A DNA stretch of 12,731 nucleotides from an uncultured Methylocystaceae bacterium (GTDB taxonomy: Bacteria; Pseudomonadota; Alphaproteobacteria; Rhizobiales; Beijerinckiaceae), in NCBI GenBank assembly GCA_945956975.1, contig CAMFKC010000015.1, forward strand, positions 1 through 12,731, given 5' to 3'. Below are positions 1-6,670 of the stretch, in pieces. The notes beneath the pieces are model-generated. The model saw only the letters and a list, made by a program, of their open reading frames with translations. It had not been told where the DNA came from and made no database searches. The stretch's first letter is position 1; each line of letters starts with the position of its first letter. Both the position numbers and the translations under genes were made by a program.

Positions 1-75
<75 letters not shown>

Positions 76-88
76 TTCTTGTCTCATC

Positions 89-110
89 AAAGCGCCTGCG
101 GGCGCTTTTT
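89..110 (+). terminator. Rho-independent terminator of tRNA-Val
   Basis: A GC-rich hairpin pairs AGCGCC (91-96) with GGCGCT (101-106) around the loop TGCG and runs directly into a five-T tract (106-110). It lies 14 bases after the tRNA CCA end, so it most likely ends the tRNA transcript and insulates the dehydratase gene downstream. Confidence 0.85.
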
Positions 111-161
111 GCATTTCATGGCCTGCGCGAAAGCCGCATGTCCGCGTCGCGCCGGCCCGAA

Positions 162-190
162 TTGACCCCCCTCCGCCGAGGTAGCATTCT
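162..190 (+). promoter_or_regulatory. Weak candidate promoter for the dehydratase gene
   Basis: TTGACC at 162-167 matches the -35 consensus well. CATTCT at 185-190, 17 bases on, is a poor -10 match (3 of 6). It is the only reasonable -35 element seen between the tRNA terminator and the start at 221. A purine-rich ribosome site GGGAGAG lies about seven bases before that start. The assignment is by eye only. Confidence 0.3.
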
Positions 191-220
191 AGCTGCATAA
201 GAATCTCGGGAGAGCGGACG

Positions 221-2038
221 ATGGCGGGTGGTAACGGGTCGGGTGCGCCGGCGGGCAAGCGCAAGCTGCGCTCGCAGCTTTGGTTCAACAATCCCGACAA
301 TCCCGGCATGACCGCGCTCTACATCGAGCGCTACCTGAATTTCGGCCTGACGCGCGGCGAGCTGCAGTCCGGCAAGCCGATCATCGGCATCGCGCAGACG
401 GGTTCGGACCTCTCCCCCTGCAACCGCCACCATCTCGACCTCGCCAAGCGCGTGCGCGAAGGCATCGTGGCGGCGGGCGGCATCGCCTTCGAATTTCCCG
501 TCCATCCGATCCAGGAAACGGGCAAGCGCCCGACCGCGACGCTCGACCGCAATCTCGCCTATCTCGGCCTCGTCGAATTGCTCTACGGCTATCCGCTCGA
601 CGGCGTCGTGCTGACGACGGGCTGCGACAAGACCACGCCGGCCTGCATCATGGCGGCGGCCACGGTGAACATTCCGGCCATCGTCCTCTCCGGCGGGCCC
701 ATGCTCAACGGCTGGTGGCGCGGGCAGCGCGCGGGCTCCGGAACAGTCGCCTGGAAGGCGCGCGAGGAGCATGCGGCCGGCCGCATGACCGAAGAGGAAT
801 TCATGGACGCGGTCACCTCTTCCGCGCCCTCCGTCGGCCATTGCAACACGATGGGCACGGCCTCGACGATGAATGCTTTGGCAGAGGCGCTCGGCATGAG
901 CCTGCCCGGCTGCGCCGCCATCCCCGCGCCCTATCGCGAGCGCGGCCAGATCGCCTACGAGACCGGCAAGCGCGCCGTCGAGATCGTGTGGGAGGATCTG
1001 AAGCCCTCCGACATCATCACCCGCAAGGCGCTGGAAAACGTGATCGTCGCCAACAGCGCGATCGGCGGCTCCACCAATGCGCCGATCCACATCAACGCCA
1101 TCGCGCGCCATGTCGGCGTGGAGTTGAACGTCGAGGATTGGGAGAGCGTCGGGCACAAGGTGCCGCTGCTCGTCAACATGCAGCCTGCGGGCTTCTATCT
1201 CGGCGAGGAATATTACCGCGCCGGCGGCCTGCCGGCCGTCATGAACGAGCTGATGAAGCGCAAGCTGATCCACGAGGATGCGCTCACCATCAACGGCAAG
1301 ACGATGGGCGACAATTGCCGGGGACGCGAGGTGACGGATACCGACGTCATCAAGCCGATCGACAAGCCGATGCTGGAGGATGCAGGCTTCATCATCCTCA
1401 AGGGCAACCTGTTCGACAGCGCCGTAATGAAGACTTCCGTTATCTCGAAGGAATTCCGCGACCGCTACCTCTCGAACCCGAAGGACCCCGAGGCCTTCGA
1501 GGGCCGCGCCATCGTCTTCGAGGGCCCGGAGGATTACCACCACCGCATCGACGATGAATCGCTCAAGATCGACGAGCACTGCCTGCTCTTCATCCGCGGC
1601 ACCGGCCCGATCGGCTATCCCGGCGGCGCGGAGGTCGTGAACATGCAGCCCCCCGCGGCCCTCATCAAGCGCGGCGTCACCTCGCTGCCCTGCATCGGCG
1701 ACGGCCGGCAATCGGGCACGTCGGGCTCGCCGTCCATCCTCAACGCCGCGCCGGAGGCGGCGGTCGGCGGCGGCCTCGCGCTGCTGCGCACCAACGACAG
1801 GGTGCGCATCGACCTGCGCAAGCGCACCGCCAACATCCTGATCTCCGACGCCGAACTCGCGCAGCGCCGCGCGGACCTGCAAAAGAACGGCGGCTTCCCC
1901 TTCCCGAAGAGCCAGACGCCCTGGCAGGAGATCCAGCGCTCGATGGTCGCGCAATTCGATGAGGGCATGGTCCTGAAGCCAGCGGTCCAGTTCAAGGACG
2001 TCGCGCATGTCTCGCCCGTGCCGCGGGACAATCATTGA
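221..2038 (+). CDS. IlvD/Edd family sugar-acid (aldonate) dehydratase, xylonate/arabinonate dehydratase-like
   Basis: A 605-residue Fe-S dehydratase of the IlvD/Edd superfamily. It would remove water from an aldonate such as a pentonate or 6-deoxyhexonate to give a 2-keto-3-deoxy acid in the cytoplasm. Three cysteines stand where the family binds its [2Fe-2S] cluster: C67 in SDLSPCNRHH, C135 in TTGCDKTTP and C208 in GHCNTMGTAS. K137 in CDKTTP is the Mg-ligand lysine position, and S498 in GDGRQSGTSGSP matches the catalytic serine. From memory, the whole length, including the NH ending, is closer to Caulobacter D-xylonate dehydratase (XylD) than to amino-acid-pathway IlvD, which lacks this N-terminal region. 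The start is supported by GGGAGAG upstream. Substrate is not determined: pentonate, fuconate or a related acid are all possible. The SDR gene about 1.3 kb downstream fits a sugar-acid pathway. Confidence 0.92.
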   Translation: MAGGNGSGAPAGKRKLRSQLWFNNPDNPGMTALYIERYLNFGLTRGELQSGKPIIGIAQTGSDLSPCNRHHLDLAKRVREGIVAAGGIAFEFPVHPIQETGKRPTATLDRNLAYLGLVELLYGYPLDGVVLTTGCDKTTPACIMAAATVNIPAIVLSGGPMLNGWWRGQRAGSGTVAWKAREEHAAGRMTEEEFMDAVTSSAPSVGHCNTMGTASTMNALAEALGMSLPGCAAIPAPYRERGQIAYETGKRAVEIVWEDLKPSDIITRKALENVIVANSAIGGSTNAPIHINAIARHVGVELNVEDWESVGHKVPLLVNMQPAGFYLGEEYYRAGGLPAVMNELMKRKLIHEDALTINGKTMGDNCRGREVTDTDVIKPIDKPMLEDAGFIILKGNLFDSAVMKTSVISKEFRDRYLSNPKDPEAFEGRAIVFEGPEDYHHRIDDESLKIDEHCLLFIRGTGPIGYPGGAEVVNMQPPAALIKRGVTSLPCIGDGRQSGTSGSPSILNAAPEAAVGGGLALLRTNDRVRIDLRKRTANILISDAELAQRRADLQKNGGFPFPKSQTPWQEIQRSMVAQFDEGMVLKPAVQFKDVAHVSPVPRDNH

Positions 2039-2047
2039 GGACCTGGC

Positions 2048-2180
2048 CGTCATGCCCGGGCTTGTCCCGGGCATCCACGCCATCGAGCGCTGCAAGAGGG
2101 TGGAGAACGTTCGTGGTTGGCGGAGCGATGCGTGCTGATACGGCAAGGCGCGGATGGCCGGGACAAGCCCGGCCATGACG
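2048..2180. repeat. REP-like palindromic repeat pair (alphaproteobacterial type)
   Basis: Two 32-base arms, 2048-2079 and 2149-2180, are inverted copies of each other and match at 29 of 32 positions across a 69-base spacer. Each arm also folds on itself: GCCCGGG-CTTGT-CCCGGGC at 2054-2072, and GGCCGGG-ACAAG-CCCGGCC at 2155-2173. From memory, this motif is a common intergenic repeat in Hyphomicrobiales. In translated frames it yields telltale strings such as MPGTSPGMT and MAGLVPAI, and both occur here on the reverse strand. It fills nearly all the gap between the dehydratase and the first GNAT gene and may attenuate or protect the mRNA. Confidence 0.85.
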
Positions 2181-2867
2181 TCTCCCGCCCCCATAGGCTC
2201 AGCCGTCGACACGACGCCAGCGCCGCGTCCGGAGCCGCGCGTCTTCGAAGGCGCCTTCGTCCGCCTCGAGCCGCTGACGCCCGCGCACGCGCCGGATCTC
2301 TACGCCGCCACCCATGGCGAGGATCGCGAGAGCATCTGGCGCTATCTCTTCACCGGCCCCTATCCGGACTTCGCGAGCTTCGAGGCTTGGGTCGCCGCGC
2401 AATCGCAATCGAACGACCCGCTGCCCTGGGCCGTCATCGACAGGTCGGGCAAGGCCGTCGGCGCGCTGACCCTCATGCGCATCGATCCGCCCAATCGCGT
2501 GATCGAAATCGGCGGCATCACCTTCGGGACGCCAATGCAGCGCACGACCGGCTCGACCGAAGCGATATACCTGCTCGCCCGCTACATATTCGAGCTCGGC
2601 TATCGCCGCTTCGAATGGAAGTGCAACGACCTCAACGCGCCCTCCAAGAACGCGGCGCTGCGGCTGGGCTTCGCCTACGAAGGACTCTTCCGCCAGCACA
2701 TGATCGTGAAGGGCCGCAACCGCGACACGGCGTGGTTCTCCATGCTCGACACGGAATGGCCCACGCGCCGCAAGGCCTTCGAGACCTGGCTGTCGCCGGC
2801 GAACTTCGATTCCGAAGGCCGACAGCGCACGAGCCTAGGCGACCTCATGGGCGCGGGCGGCCACTGA
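2154..2867 (+). CDS. GNAT family N-acetyltransferase, RimJ/RimL type (Acetyltransf_3)
   Basis: A cytoplasmic acetyl-CoA-dependent N-acetyltransferase of about 230-237 residues. Family marks are the N-terminal strand FEGAFVRLEPLTPAHA (31-46), the central sheet ending IGGITFG (119-125), the acetyl-CoA loop region QRTTGSTEA (129-137), and the segment FEWKCNDLNAPSKNAALRLG (153-172), typical of this subgroup. The acceptor substrate is unknown. Only two starts are possible, ATG 2154 or ATG 2175, because an in-frame stop lies at 2136-2138 and no start codon occurs between 2178 and the conserved region. Both starts lie inside the right arm of the palindromic repeat. 2154 has AAGG five bases upstream, while 2175 has no visible ribosome site. 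The stop overlaps the next GNAT start by one base (TGATG), so the two are probably translationally coupled. Confidence 0.85.
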   Translation: MAGTSPAMTSPAPIGSAVDTTPAPRPEPRVFEGAFVRLEPLTPAHAPDLYAATHGEDRESIWRYLFTGPYPDFASFEAWVAAQSQSNDPLPWAVIDRSGKAVGALTLMRIDPPNRVIEIGGITFGTPMQRTTGSTEAIYLLARYIFELGYRRFEWKCNDLNAPSKNAALRLGFAYEGLFRQHMIVKGRNRDTAWFSMLDTEWPTRRKAFETWLSPANFDSEGRQRTSLGDLMGAGGH

Positions 2868-3313
2868 TGATCCTGCGGCGCGCCAGCGATGAGGATCGTC
2901 CTGCGCTCGAGGCGCTGCAGCGCGCCGCTTATGCCGAGAACGAAAAGATCCTCGGCGCGACGCCGATCCCGCTTAAAGCCGACTACGCGCAAATCCTGCG
3001 CGACATGGAGGTCTGGCTAGCCGGCCCCCACGGCGCGCCCGAAGGCGCACTGGCGCTGGAATTCCGCGACGCCGACATGCTGATCTGGAGTGTCGCGACC
3101 CAGCCGACGGCGCGCGGAACGGGCGTGGGGCGCGGCCTTCTCGCGCTCGCCGAAAAGCGCGCACGCGACGAGAGGCGCGACACGATCCGCCTCTACACCG
3201 CGAGCGTCTATACGTCGAACATCGCATGGTATGCGCGCCACGGCTTCGCGGAGGAAACGCGCGAACCGCTCAGCGACAGAACCATCGTGAACATGATCAA
3301 GAAACTGAATTAG
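2867..3313 (+). CDS. GNAT family N-acetyltransferase (small, Acetyltransf_1 type)
   Basis: A 148-residue single-domain GNAT protein. Motif A, the pyrophosphate-binding loop of acetyl-CoA, reads VATQPTARGTGVGRGLL (76-92) with the RGTGVG core at 83-88. Motif B is NIAWYARHGF (118-127), the usual asparagine-plus-tyrosine helix of the fold. The substrate cannot be predicted. The start at 2867 shares its A with the stop of the preceding GNAT gene, implying termination-reinitiation, and gives a normal-length protein; the longer open frame to the left runs through the first GNAT gene and the repeat and is not credible. The next gene, an SDR, begins 10 bases after the stop, so the GNAT pair and the SDR are likely co-transcribed even though their functions look unrelated. 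Confidence 0.87.
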   Translation: MILRRASDEDRPALEALQRAAYAENEKILGATPIPLKADYAQILRDMEVWLAGPHGAPEGALALEFRDADMLIWSVATQPTARGTGVGRGLLALAEKRARDERRDTIRLYTASVYTSNIAWYARHGFAEETREPLSDRTIVNMIKKLN

Positions 3314-3323
3314 GGAGACGAAA

Positions 3324-4076
3324 ATGGCCGGCAGGTTGAAGGGCAAGATCGCATTCTGCACGGCGGCGGGCGCCGGCATCGGCCAGGCGACGGCGCAGGC
3401 CTTTATCGAAGAAGGCGCGCATGTCATCGCCACCGATCTCAACGAGGCGAGCCTCGCGCCGCTGAAGGCCGCCGGCGCCGATTGCCGCAAGCTCGACGCG
3501 CTCTCGACGGACGCCGTGAACGCGATGGCCAAGGACGTCGGCGGGATCGACATCCTCTTCAATTGCGCCGGCTACGTGCATCACGGCAACGTGCTGACGA
3601 CAAGCGACGAGGACTGGGACTTCTCGTTCGACCTGAACGTCAAATCCATGCACCGCACGATCCGCGCCTTCCTGCCGGGCATGATCGCGCGCGGCGGCGG
3701 CTCGATCGTCAACATTTCCTCGATCGCCTCTTCCGTGCGCGGCCTGCCGAACCGGCATGTCTACGGCGCATCGAAGGCCGCCGTCATCGGCCTCACCAAG
3801 GCGGTGGCGGCGGACTTCATCGGCAAGGGCATCCGCTGCAACGCCATCGGCCCCGGCACGGTGCAGAGCCCCTCGCTCAACGAACGCATCAAGGCGCTCG
3901 CCGCGACCAACAAAATCAGCGAGGAGGCGGCGCGCGAAAGCTTCGTCGCGCGCCAGCCGATGGGGCGCCTGGGCACGGCGCAGGAGATCGCGATGATCGC
4001 GACCTACCTCGCCTCCGACGAGGCCGCCTTCACGACCGGGCAGATGTACATGGTCGACGGCGGCATGACGATCTGA
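3324..4076 (+). CDS. SDR family oxidoreductase, 2-keto-3-deoxy-L-fuconate dehydrogenase/BDH2-like
   Basis: A 250-residue classical short-chain dehydrogenase. The cofactor loop is TAAGAGIGQA (13-22), and D38 at the end of the second strand suggests NAD rather than NADP. NCAG at 80-83 is the structural NNAG-type motif. The catalytic set N105, S133, Y147 (YGASK) and K151 is intact. The sequence closely recalls the BDH2/DHRS6 branch (for example FNCAGYVHHGNVL and DWDFSFDLNV), whose bacterial members include 2-keto-3-deoxy-L-fuconate 4-dehydrogenase. That enzyme oxidises a 2-keto-3-deoxy acid to a 2,4-diketo acid, a step that would follow the dehydratase at 221. This pairing is inference; another hydroxy-acid substrate is possible. 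A ribosome site GGGAGA precedes the ATG, and the gene ends just before a large inverted repeat. Confidence 0.9.
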   Translation: MAGRLKGKIAFCTAAGAGIGQATAQAFIEEGAHVIATDLNEASLAPLKAAGADCRKLDALSTDAVNAMAKDVGGIDILFNCAGYVHHGNVLTTSDEDWDFSFDLNVKSMHRTIRAFLPGMIARGGGSIVNISSIASSVRGLPNRHVYGASKAAVIGLTKAVAADFIGKGIRCNAIGPGTVQSPSLNERIKALAATNKISEEAARESFVARQPMGRLGTAQEIAMIATYLASDEAAFTTGQMYMVDGGMTI

Positions 4077-4120
4077 GGCAGGATGCTGCTCGCTTCACCC
4101 ATTCGGAACGCTGCCGCGCT

Positions 4121-4259
4121 CCCTCCCCTTTACGGGGAGGGTGGCGAGCGTCAGCGAGCCGGGTGGGGTGGGGGTATCGAGCCGCAGTTCGTCCGGTCGC
4201 TTGAGCCCCACCCGCTCATCCGCTGCGCGGTTGAGCGACCTCCCCATAAAGGGGAGGTA
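4121..4259. repeat. Large compound inverted repeat between convergent genes
   Basis: An imperfect inverted repeat with three perfect paired blocks. CCCTCCCC-TTTAC-GGGGAGGG (4121-4141) is a hairpin mirrored by ACCTCCCC-ATAAA-GGGGAGGT (4238-4258), and GGGTGGGG (4161-4168) pairs with CCCCACCC (4206-4213). The outer arms can also pair with each other over about 50 bases. From memory this resembles a dispersed intergenic repeat common in Hyphomicrobiales. It sits between the ends of the SDR gene (+) and the rlpA-like gene (-), where it could stop transcription from both sides, although there is no T tract typical of an intrinsic terminator. Confidence 0.85.
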
Positions 4260-4274
4260 GGCGCGCCCGGGTTG

Positions 4275-4616
4275 TTACCGCGACACCAGTTCCACGCGCA
4301 CCGGCGCAACGCCAGAGGCGCGCATTCCGAGCACGCCGGCCGCGCCCGTGGACACGTCGACGATGCGGCCGCGCACGAACGGGCCGCGATCGTTCACCGT
4401 CACAATGACGGACCGCTTGTTGCGCAGGTTGGTCACGCGGATTTTCGAACCGAAAGGCAGGGAACGGTGCGCCGCCGTGAAGTGGCCGACGTGGCCGCCG
4501 CTCGCGGTGCGGCCGCGGCCGCCGTAGTAGGACGCCTTGCCGGTCCAGGAGGAAGCTTCGGCGGCGCCGGCGGCGAGCATGGTCATACCAAGAACAAGGA
4601 TAGTCTTCTTCAACAC
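4275..4616 (-). CDS. rlpA: Short RlpA-like double-psi beta-barrel protein, exported
   Basis: A 113-residue exported protein. Residues 1-22 form a signal peptide (MLKK, a hydrophobic run, then an AEA region), and the rest is one RlpA double-psi beta-barrel. Family marks are SYYGGRGRTASG (29-40), TAAHRSLPFGSKIRVTNL (47-64) and VNDRGPF (74-80). RlpA proteins cleave peptidoglycan glycan strands lacking stem peptides. H50 and D76 match two active-site residues, but the usual SGE and nearby acidic position are replaced (ASGGHVGHF), so catalysis is uncertain. No SPOR domain is present, unlike full-length RlpA. The start is GTG at 4616, three bases from AGGAG; TTG at 4613 has better spacing and is possible. 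It has no clear link to the sugar-acid genes around it. Confidence 0.87.
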   Translation of the reverse strand: MLKKTILVLGMTMLAAGAAEASSWTGKASYYGGRGRTASGGHVGHFTAAHRSLPFGSKIRVTNLRNKRSVIVTVNDRGPFVRGRIVDVSTGAAGVLGMRASGVAPVRVELVSR

Positions 4617-4837
4617 GAACTCCTGATGGGTCGGGGGTTCCCAGCCGGGAACCGCCTGTTGAAGGGCGGATTGGGACAGAATGGGGCAGACAAGGCCCTA
4701 TTTTCGTCGAATGGAGGCCGCCGGCCACGCGGGCCAATAGCCTCATCTCGCACTTGCGTAATCTTTCCAGTGCTTTGCAGACCACGGGAAATGACGTTGC
4801 CGATTTACAACAGAACTCGAGAAATGGGGAAACAACG
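4617..4837. promoter_or_regulatory. Divergent intergenic region between rlpA-like and denD-like genes
   Basis: This 221-base gap separates two divergently transcribed genes and must hold promoters for both, but I see no convincing -35/-10 pair. It contains a perfect 7-bp hairpin GGTTCCC-AGCC-GGGAACC (4636-4653) in the rlpA-like leader, overlapping the competing stem CCGCC (4652-4656) with GGCGG (4665-4669). GGGGA at 4827-4830 serves as ribosome site for the start at 4838. Confidence 0.5.
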
Positions 4838-5833
4838 ATGAAAGTGCTCGTCACCGGCGCCGCCGGCATGATCGGCCGCAAGTTCTGCCAGCGGATTGCG
4901 AAGGACGGGGCGATCGGCGGCAAGCCCGTCACGGCGCTTCACATGGTGGACGTCTTCGCCGCCGCCGACCTGCCGGGCGCGGCCTTCACGGTCACGAGCG
5001 AGGCGGCCAATATCGCCGACCGCGATCTCGCCCCGCGGCTGATGGCCGACCGGCCGGACCTCATCGTGCATCTCGCGGCAATCGTCTCCGGCGAGGCGGA
5101 GGTCGATTTCGACAAGGGCTACGCGGTCAATCTGGATGGCACCCGCTACATCTACGACGCCATCCGCGCCGAGAACATCCTGTCGGGCGGGCAATACCGG
5201 CCGCGCGTCGTCTTCTCGTCCTCGATCGCGGTCTTCGGCGCGCCCTTCCCCGATCCGATCCCGGACGATTTCCATCTCACGCCGCTGACCAGCTACGGCG
5301 CGCAGAAGGCCTGCGGCGAGTTCATGCTGGCGGACTTCACCCGCAAGGGCTTCTTCGATGGCGTGGGGCTGCGCTTCCCCACCATCTGCGTGCGCCCGGG
5401 CAAGCCGAATGCGGCGGCCTCGGGCTTCTTCTCCAACATCATCCGCGAGCCGCTCGCCGGCCAGAAGGCCGTGCTGCCGGTCGCCGAGACCGTGCGTCAC
5501 ACGCACGCCACGCCGCGCGCGGCGGTCAACTTCATCCTGCACGCCGCGACCATCGACGGCGACAAGATCGGCCCGCGCCGCAACCTCTCCATGCCCGGCG
5601 TCTGCGTGACGGTCGGCGAGCAGATCGAGGCCCTGCGCAAGGTCGCCGGCGCGACCGCCGTCTCGCTGATCGAGCGCAAGCCGGACGAAGCGATCATGAA
5701 GATCGTGTCGGGCTGGCCCGAGCGCTTCGAGGCGAGCCGCGCCCGCGCGCTCGGTTTCGTCGCGGAGACCTCGTTCGAGGACATCATCCGCGCGCATATC
5801 GCGGACGAACTGGGCGGCAAAGTGGGGGTCTGA
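4838..5833 (+). CDS. denD: NAD-dependent epimerase/dehydratase-family SDR, D-erythronate dehydrogenase (DenD)-like
   Basis: A 331-residue extended SDR. The Rossmann loop is TGAAGMIG (6-13), with D39 after the second strand indicating NAD. The active site shows SSS at 127-129 and YGAQK (Y153, K157). The segment LRFPTICVRPGKPNAAASGF (178-197) and HTHATPRAAVNF (221-232) are typical of the DenD group as I recall it. DenD oxidises D-erythronate at C2 in the tetronate pathway whose later steps use a DUF1537 kinase and OtnC/OtnI. None of those partners is in this window, so the substrate may be a different aldonate. The upstream ATG at 4754 gives a 28-residue extension with no family match, so 4838, with GGGGA upstream, is preferred. 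The gene stands alone between two minus-strand genes. Confidence 0.8.
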   Translation: MKVLVTGAAGMIGRKFCQRIAKDGAIGGKPVTALHMVDVFAAADLPGAAFTVTSEAANIADRDLAPRLMADRPDLIVHLAAIVSGEAEVDFDKGYAVNLDGTRYIYDAIRAENILSGGQYRPRVVFSSSIAVFGAPFPDPIPDDFHLTPLTSYGAQKACGEFMLADFTRKGFFDGVGLRFPTICVRPGKPNAAASGFFSNIIREPLAGQKAVLPVAETVRHTHATPRAAVNFILHAATIDGDKIGPRRNLSMPGVCVTVGEQIEALRKVAGATAVSLIERKPDEAIMKIVSGWPERFEASRARALGFVAETSFEDIIRAHIADELGGKVGV

Positions 5834-5875
5834 CGCCCTCGTTTCCTCGTCACGCGAGGCGGGACAACAGGTCTC

Positions 5876-5915
5876 GCGCTCGCCCGGTCCGGCTGTGCCG
5901 CACGGAAGCGAGCGC
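5876..5915. terminator. Possible bidirectional terminator hairpin
   Basis: GCGCTCGC (5876-5883) pairs perfectly with GCGAGCGC (5908-5915) around a 24-base loop that can itself pair partly (CCG with CGG). A smaller stem, CCTCG-TCACG-CGAGG (5845-5859), lies just upstream. Both sit in the 87-base gap between the convergent denD-like and Inh-domain genes, where transcription from both sides must end. There is no T tract on either strand, so intrinsic termination is not assured. Confidence 0.35.
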
Positions 5916-5920
5916 AAGGC

Positions 5921-6646
5921 TCACATTTTCCGGAAGCCGAGCTTCTTGCCGCCTTCCTTCGGGTCCTTCTGCCAGGACTGGTCGGCTTCGTACTCGAAAT
6001 TCGCATGGTGGCCCTTGCGGGCGCGCAGCATGAGCTTGCCCCCGGAATAGGACCAGCCCACCGGATCGAAAACCGCAATGCCATTGTCGCGGCAGGCCGG
6101 CGCAAGCTGCGCCTTGCCGCCCGGGTGCAGCGTCAGCATGCAGCCCGTATCCTTGCTGCCCTCGCGCAGAACCGAATAACGGCCCGGCATTTCCGCCGCC
6201 GGCACGGCAGGACCCCGCGACACGTTCGTTGGCTGCGGCTCGCGCGCCGCTGGCTTGCGCGGTTCGCTGGCGGCCGTGAGCGCGTAGAACTCGCCCTTGG
6301 CGCCCTTGGCACTCAACTGTCCGTTGTCCGAAGCAAAAGCCAGAATGGAAGCGCCGCCCTTGTCGAGGAGCTCGATGCGTTCTGGCGCGGGCAGCCTCCA
6401 GGCGGCCACCTTGGCGACGCCCGGCATCGCGTGGCGGCATCCCGGCGGAATGCCGACGGCGTGCGCCTCGCCGCGCAGCTGGATCGTGCATTCGCGGCCT
6501 GCGCCCTGGCTCAACCGCCAGACGCCCGCCGCGCCCTGCTCGCTCTTCGCGTCGACCGCGAAGGCCGGCGACGCCGCCAATATGCCGATCGTGAGCCAGA
6601 CCTTTGGGGAAGCCTGGCTCTTCAACATTGCGCTGAGGCGCGTCAT
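5921..6646 (-). CDS. Secreted protein with two AprI/Inh (Omp19-like) inhibitor domains
   Basis: A 241-residue exported protein. Residues 1-30 are a signal peptide ending SPAFA, with no lipobox. Two similar barrel-type domains follow, joined by a Pro/Ala-rich linker (about 126-150). The first (about 38-125) starts GVWRLSQGAGREC and holds C53 and C70. The second (about 153-241) starts GRYSVLREGSKDTGC and holds C169 and C185. In each, the cysteines are 16-17 residues apart, as in the disulfide of the AprI/Inh metalloprotease-inhibitor family, which includes Brucella Omp19. The likely role is periplasmic protease inhibition or protection, but no target protease is seen here. The start is supported by GGGAGGG just upstream. 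It begins 24 bases after the D-2-hydroxyacid dehydrogenase stop on the same strand, so the two are probably co-transcribed. Confidence 0.8.
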   Translation of the reverse strand: MTRLSAMLKSQASPKVWLTIGILAASPAFAVDAKSEQGAAGVWRLSQGAGRECTIQLRGEAHAVGIPPGCRHAMPGVAKVAAWRLPAPERIELLDKGGASILAFASDNGQLSAKGAKGEFYALTAASEPRKPAAREPQPTNVSRGPAVPAAEMPGRYSVLREGSKDTGCMLTLHPGGKAQLAPACRDNGIAVFDPVGWSYSGGKLMLRARKGHHANFEYEADQSWQKDPKEGGKKLGFRKM

Positions 6647-6670
6647 CCTACCCTCCCTGCGTTGCGTCTC

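Noticed and set aside
116..2212. A 698-codon open frame on the minus strand across the dehydratase gene
   Set aside because: It lies antisense to a clearly real IlvD/Edd gene with intact cluster ligands. Its translation is Arg/Ala/Asp-rich with no family signature, as expected from GC-rich third-position bias, and it starts and ends in repeat-derived strings (MAGLVPAI, MPGTSPGMT).
2117..2866. N-terminal 250 codons of the long plus-strand frame ending at 3313
   Set aside because: This part runs through the repeat and out of frame through the first GNAT gene with an Arg-rich translation. Only the part from ATG 2867 resembles a protein.
4805..5917. A 370-codon minus-strand frame opposite the denD-like gene
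   Set aside because: Low-complexity Arg/Ala/Gly/Asp translation without any recognisable motif, antisense to a gene with a complete SDR active site.
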